Positions 5,251 to 9,154 of a stretch of DNA of 9,154 nucleotides are shown in pieces (the first letter of the stretch is position 1; every line of letters begins with the position of its first letter). The notes beneath the pieces are model-generated. The model was not told the origin of the DNA and ran no database searches. It saw nothing but the letters and a program-made list of their open reading frames with translations. The translations under genes and the position numbers were made by a program. This DNA comes from Chloroflexota bacterium. GTDB lineage: Bacteria > Chloroflexota > Limnocylindria > Limnocylindrales > CSP1-4. The DNA is taken from the NCBI GenBank assembly GCA_004298915.1, contig SCTE01000019.1, forward strand, positions 1-9,154. Direction: 5' to 3'.

Positions 5251-6936
5251 ATGCCCAAACGCACCAAACCCCAATCCGAAGGCACGCCCCTCCGCATCAT
5301 CCCGCTTGGCGGGGTGGGGGAGATCGGCAAGAACATGTACGTCTTCGAGTACGGCGACGACATCGTCGTCATCGACTGCGGCCTCATGTTCCCCGACGAG
5401 GAGATGTTCGGCATCGACCTCGTCATCCCGGACATCACCTACCTCAAGGAACGCCGCGCCAACGTCAAGGCGTTCATCATCACCCATGCCCACGAGGACC
5501 ACGTCGGCGCCCTGCCGTACGTCCTGCCCGAATTCCCGGGCGTGCCCGTCTACGCATCGAAGCTCGCCCGCGGCCTGCTCGGCAACAAGGTCAAGGAGCA
5601 CAAGCTCCACAACAACCCGCTCGTCCCGCTCGAGCCGGGCGACGAGATCCAGATCGGGCCATTTGGCGTGGCGCCGTTCCGGATCGGCCACTCGATCCCC
5701 GATGCGATGGGGATCGCCCTGCGAACCCCGGTCGGCGTCGTCGTCCACACGGGCGACTTCAAGTTCGACCACACGCCCGTCGACGGGCGGCTGTCCGACT
5801 TCCACATCCTCGCCCGGTTCGGCGAGGAGGGCGTGATCTGCCTGCTGTCCGACTCGACCCGAGCCGAGAACCCCGGCTACACGCCGTCGGAGCGGACGGT
5901 TGGCGAGGCGTTCCGCGAGATCATGGAGCCCCTCGACGGGCGGGTGATCGTTGCCACGTTCGCGAGCAACATCGCCCGCGTCCAGCAGGTGCTCGATGCC
6001 GCCGAGACGTTCGGTCGCAAGGTGACCGTCATCGGACGCTCGATGGAGCAGAACTTCCGGATCGCGACCGACCTCGGCTACCTGACCCACGCCCCGGGCA
6101 TGATCGTCCCGAAGGATCGCCTCAACGAGATCCCCGACGACAAGCTCGTGATCTGCACGACCGGCGCCCAGGGCGAGCCCATGGCGGGCCTCGCCCGAAT
6201 GGCCAACCGCGACCATCGGTTCGTCGAGATCAAGACCGGTGACACGGTCATCGTGAGCGCCAGCCCGATCCCCGGGAACGAGGAATACGTCAGTCGAACG
6301 ATTGACAACCTGTTCAAGGCCGGCGCCAATGTCTTCTATCACACGATCAAGCGCGCACACGTGTCGGGTCATGCGAGCCAGGAAGAGCTCAAGCTGATGC
6401 TGGGCCTCACGAAGCCGAAGCACTTCATCCCGATCCATGGGGAGTTCCGGATGCAGGTCCAGCACGGGCGCCTTGCGATCGAGACCGGCGTCGAACCCGA
6501 GAACGTGTTCATCATCGAGAACGGCCAGCCGATCGAGTTCCTGGCCGACGGGACGGCCCGCCGGGCCACGCCGGTGACCGCCGGGTACGTCTTCGTCGAC
6601 GGGCTGTCGGTCGGCGACGTCGGCGAGATCGTGCTGCGCGACCGCCGGGCCCTGGCCAACGACGGCATGTTCATGATCGTGGTCACGGTCGACAAGCAGA
6701 CCGGGTCCGTGATCGGTCGGCCGGAGATCATCACCCGGGGCTTCATCCACGGCGCGGAACACGATCGGGTCATCGAGCAGGCGCTCGAGCGGGTGATCAA
6801 GTCCGTCGAGACGCCGGGTGACCACATCAGCGAGATCGCTCTCCTCAAGACCCAGATCAAGGAAGGCGTGTCGCGCTTCCTGTACGAGCAGACGAAGCGT
6901 CGCCCGATGGTCTTCCCCGTGGTCGTCGAGGTCTGA
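5251..6936 (+). CDS. rnj: Ribonuclease J
   Basis: RNase J is a two-zinc metallo-beta-lactamase/beta-CASP enzyme that cuts RNA endonucleolytically and degrades it 5' to 3'. It matures rRNA and turns over mRNA in bacteria that lack or supplement RNase E. The 561-residue length is typical. Visible motifs: PLGGVGEIGKNMY (18-30), the metal-binding HAHEDH (79-84), His147 in GHSIPDA, Asp169 in HTGDFKFD, the beta-CASP segment with SDSTRAENPGYTPSE (200-214), SGHASQEEL (372-380) and the last metal ligand in PIHGE (His396). The C-terminal domain runs from about 445. The intact HxHxDH motif marks it as a J1-like active enzyme. ATG 5251 lies 14 bases after the preceding stop and has no clear Shine-Dalgarno, so translation may depend on coupling with the glycosylase gene. 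FtsK follows after 2 bases. Confidence 0.96.
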   Translation: MPKRTKPQSEGTPLRIIPLGGVGEIGKNMYVFEYGDDIVVIDCGLMFPDEEMFGIDLVIPDITYLKERRANVKAFIITHAHEDHVGALPYVLPEFPGVPVYASKLARGLLGNKVKEHKLHNNPLVPLEPGDEIQIGPFGVAPFRIGHSIPDAMGIALRTPVGVVVHTGDFKFDHTPVDGRLSDFHILARFGEEGVICLLSDSTRAENPGYTPSERTVGEAFREIMEPLDGRVIVATFASNIARVQQVLDAAETFGRKVTVIGRSMEQNFRIATDLGYLTHAPGMIVPKDRLNEIPDDKLVICTTGAQGEPMAGLARMANRDHRFVEIKTGDTVIVSASPIPGNEEYVSRTIDNLFKAGANVFYHTIKRAHVSGHASQEELKLMLGLTKPKHFIPIHGEFRMQVQHGRLAIETGVEPENVFIIENGQPIEFLADGTARRATPVTAGYVFVDGLSVGDVGEIVLRDRRALANDGMFMIVVTVDKQTGSVIGRPEIITRGFIHGAEHDRVIEQALERVIKSVETPGDHISEIALLKTQIKEGVSRFLYEQTKRRPMVFPVVVEV

Positions 6937-6938
6937 CG

Positions 6939-9154
6939 ATGGCAACCCGCCGACGATCGGCTCCCCGCCGCACCCGCCGACGGTCCGGATTCTCGGTTCC
7001 TGCGTTCAACCTGCCCCCGATCAACCCGGAGGTCGCCCGCTCGATCATCGGGATCGTCCTCCTCGTGCTCGGCGCAGTGACGCTGATCGCCCTGGTCCTG
7101 CCGGGGCAGGGCCGGCTGACCGACTGGTGGATCGGTTCCGTCGGTCCGTGGTTCGGAAGCCTCCGCTGGCTCCTGCCGTTCCTCTTGCTCGGCGGCGGCT
7201 GGTACCTGGAGTGGGGTCCCGGGACGCGGCCCCAGTCGGGCTGGGGGGTCACCATCGTCGGGTTGCTGCTGGCCTACGTCGCGCTCCTCGGTGCGGTCCA
7301 GGTGACCGCCCTCTGGAGTGGCGGACGGCTCGGGCGATTCTTCGCCGACCTCCTCGTGGATCCGCTCACGGCGCCCGGCGCATTCGTGCTGCTCGTGGCC
7401 ATCGCCGCGGTCGGGGTGATGCTCGCCTTCAACCTGCCCCTGCGCGACCTCGTTCGCCCCGGGACACGGGTCGCCCGATGGCTCGGGACGACGGTCTCGG
7501 CCTCCATGCAGCGCGAGGGCCGCCCCAGCGCGGCCGGAGGCGACGCGGGGGCACCCACCAGCCGGACCGAACGGGCAGCCGCGGCTCGTGCCGCGACCCG
7601 CGCAGGCCGTGCCGCGATCTCGAGCGCGCCGTCGAACGGACAGACCGGCATCTGGGGCGGCGACGATCCCGATCGGATCCCGGCCGGCGTCCCGTCGCAG
7701 GCGCAGACATCGAACACGTTCGCCCCGCCGCGCTCGCTCGGGGGCCCGGCGCCGGCTCCGTCGGTCGGGAACGGCCCAGCCGCGACGGCCCGGCCGCTCC
7801 GCGACCCGGACGACATCACCGATGCCTCCGATTCGCCACCGACCGTCGAGAAGCGGGAGTACGTGCTGCCGCCCCTGGAACTGCTCGACGCCACGATCGT
7901 CCCGCTCGTCGTCGGCGGCGACGACGCGATCCATCGCCGGAACGAGGAGATCATCGTCAAGAAGCTCGCGAGCTTCGACATCCCGGCCCAGATCATCGGC
8001 CGCAACGCCGGCCCGGTGGTGACCCAGTACGAGGTCCAGCCGGCCCCGCACGTCAAGGTCAGCCGGATCGAGGGCCTCGCCGACGACCTGGCAATGGCCC
8101 TCGCCGCGCGATCCCTCCGGATCGAAGCCCCGATCCCCGGCAAGAGCGCGGTCGGCATCGAGGTCCCCAACGAGGACTTCAACGTCGTGACCCTCCGGGG
8201 GATCCTCGAATCGGTCGATTTCACGAGCAACGCGACGTCCCGGCTGACGTTTGCCCTGGGACGCGACGTCGCCGGCCGTGCCCAGGCCGTCGACCTCGCC
8301 AAGATGCCCCACCTGCTCATCGCCGGGGCAACCGGTTCCGGCAAGAGCGTCATGGTTAATGCGGTCATCACGAGCCTGCTCTGCAACTCGACCCCGGATG
8401 ACGTCCGGATGATCCTCATGGACCTCAAGCGGGTCGAGCTGGCGTCCTACAACGGCCTGCCGCACCTGCTGGTGCCCGTCATCACCGAGCCCGATCGGGC
8501 CAAGTCCGCGCTCAAGTGGGCGGTCAACGAGATGGAGGGCCGGTATCGCCGGTTCGCCGGGGCGACGGCTCGCAACATCCGCGGCTACAACGAGACCCGG
8601 GCCGACCCCGAGGACCGGATGCCGTACATCGTGATCGTCATCGACGAGCTCGCCGACCTCATGATGCGGGAAGGGAAGAACGTCGAGGATCCCATCGTCC
8701 GGCTCGCCCAGAAGGCGCGCGCGACGGGTATCCACATGGTCCTCGCGACCCAGCGCCCGTCGGTGAACGTCGTGACCGGCCTCATCAAGGCGAACTTCCC
8801 GAGCCGGATCGCGTTCGCGATGGCCTCCCAGATCGATTCCCGGACGATCCTCGATGCACCCGGCGCCGAGGACCTCATCGGGCGCGGCGACATGCTCTAC
8901 CAGCCCTCGGACGCGCCGCGCCCGATGCGCCACCAGGGCGTGTTCGTATCCGATGCCGAGATCGCCCGGGTGACCCAGCACTGGTTCGACCAGATCGACG
9001 ACCCGCACTACGACATGGCGATCATCGAATCGGACGAGGATTCGACCGGAACGGCCGAACCGATCTCCGACCAGGACGCGGATCGGCTCCTCCCGGACGC
9101 CATCAACGTGATCCGGGAGTACGATCGAGCCTCGGCCTCGCTCCTGCAGCGGCG
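6939..9154 (+). CDS. ftsK: FtsK/SpoIIIE-family DNA translocase (partial, 3' end missing)
   Basis: This septum-anchored ATPase pumps chromosomal DNA through the division site and helps resolve chromosome dimers. The ATG at 6939 is 2 bases after rnj, with GAGG (6928-6931) 7 bases upstream. The frame stays open to the right edge: 738 codons visible. After a very basic N-terminus (ATRRRSAPRRTRRR) there are four hydrophobic segments (about 35-55, 72-90, 103-122, 147-166). An Ala/Pro/Gly/Arg-rich linker (175-302) follows, then the alpha domain from about 303 and the RecA-like beta domain (about 410-690). That holds the Walker A loop GATGSGKS (463-470, Lys469) and Walker B IVIVIDELADL with Asp569-Glu570. 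LATQRPSVNVVTGLIKANF follows, as in the family. The window ends within the first helix of the DNA-sequence-reading gamma domain (DADRLLPDAINVIREY, ASASLLQRR). The short linker resembles SpoIIIE more than E. coli FtsK. Confidence 0.95.
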   Translation, partial: MATRRRSAPRRTRRRSGFSVPAFNLPPINPEVARSIIGIVLLVLGAVTLIALVLPGQGRLTDWWIGSVGPWFGSLRWLLPFLLLGGGWYLEWGPGTRPQSGWGVTIVGLLLAYVALLGAVQVTALWSGGRLGRFFADLLVDPLTAPGAFVLLVAIAAVGVMLAFNLPLRDLVRPGTRVARWLGTTVSASMQREGRPSAAGGDAGAPTSRTERAAAARAATRAGRAAISSAPSNGQTGIWGGDDPDRIPAGVPSQAQTSNTFAPPRSLGGPAPAPSVGNGPAATARPLRDPDDITDASDSPPTVEKREYVLPPLELLDATIVPLVVGGDDAIHRRNEEIIVKKLASFDIPAQIIGRNAGPVVTQYEVQPAPHVKVSRIEGLADDLAMALAARSLRIEAPIPGKSAVGIEVPNEDFNVVTLRGILESVDFTSNATSRLTFALGRDVAGRAQAVDLAKMPHLLIAGATGSGKSVMVNAVITSLLCNSTPDDVRMILMDLKRVELASYNGLPHLLVPVITEPDRAKSALKWAVNEMEGRYRRFAGATARNIRGYNETRADPEDRMPYIVIVIDELADLMMREGKNVEDPIVRLAQKARATGIHMVLATQRPSVNVVTGLIKANFPSRIAFAMASQIDSRTILDAPGAEDLIGRGDMLYQPSDAPRPMRHQGVFVSDAEIARVTQHWFDQIDDPHYDMAIIESDEDSTGTAEPISDQDADRLLPDAINVIREYDRASASLLQR

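Noticed and set aside
4996..6945. 649-codon frame on the - strand opposite rnj
   Set aside because: Same reason: antisense to a complete RNase J gene with all catalytic motifs, with composition typical of high-GC shadow frames.
6369..9008. Very long open frame (879 codons) on the - strand opposite rnj and ftsK
   Set aside because: It lies antisense to two clearly recognisable genes, is rich in Asp/Arg/Gly/His/Val as expected from reading G/C-biased codons backwards, and shows no known motif. It is a shadow frame.
1..9154. Search for tRNA, rRNA, CRISPR repeats, insertion sequences and attachment sites
   Set aside because: No spaced direct repeats, transposase motifs, tRNA-like folds or rRNA landmarks were found by eye; the window is almost fully accounted for by housekeeping genes.

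Overview
This is a GC-rich (roughly two thirds G+C by eye), gene-dense stretch of bacterial chromosome with every gene on the + strand. It uses GTG as well as ATG starts, strong G/C third-position bias and tight gene spacing. The order rpsO, pnp, asd, rnj, ftsK/spoIIIE matches the order remembered from Firmicutes such as Bacillus subtilis, and a looser version in Actinobacteria. With the high GC this suggests a Terrabacteria lineage. Chloroflexota (Limnocylindria-like) or a high-GC relative is my best guess, but no marker here settles it. There are no mobile elements, tRNA or rRNA genes, or CRISPR arrays.

Layout. The window opens with the 3' end of an unrecognised gene (to 163). A good extended -10 promoter (207-235) drives rpsO (ribosomal protein S15, 292-561). 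A 118-base spacer holds a perfect 9-bp hairpin (577-598) and a second hairpin (651-669) that buries the pnp Shine-Dalgarno. Next comes pnp (680-3262). A 175-base spacer carries a terminator-like hairpin and another extended -10 promoter. It is followed by a compact run: asd (aspartate-semialdehyde dehydrogenase), a family 4 uracil-DNA glycosylase overlapping it by 4 bases, rnj (ribonuclease J), and an FtsK/SpoIIIE DNA translocase that runs off the right edge. The spacings in this run (4-base overlap, 14 bases, 2 bases) suggest one operon.

The main discovery candidate is pnp. It encodes an 860-residue polynucleotide phosphorylase instead of the usual 700 or so. The extra length is a complete DEDDh (DnaQ/epsilon-like) 3'-5' exonuclease domain placed in the linker between the two RNase PH cores, with all five catalytic residues present. 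One chain would then hold a phosphorolytic and a hydrolytic 3'-5' nuclease, reminiscent of the eukaryotic exosome ring with its DEDD-family partner Rrp6. With RNase J a few genes downstream, the locus brings together 3'-5' phosphorolysis, probable 3'-5' hydrolysis, and 5'-3'/endo RNA cleavage. The leader of this pnp also carries structures that resemble, in layout, known pnp autoregulation sites.
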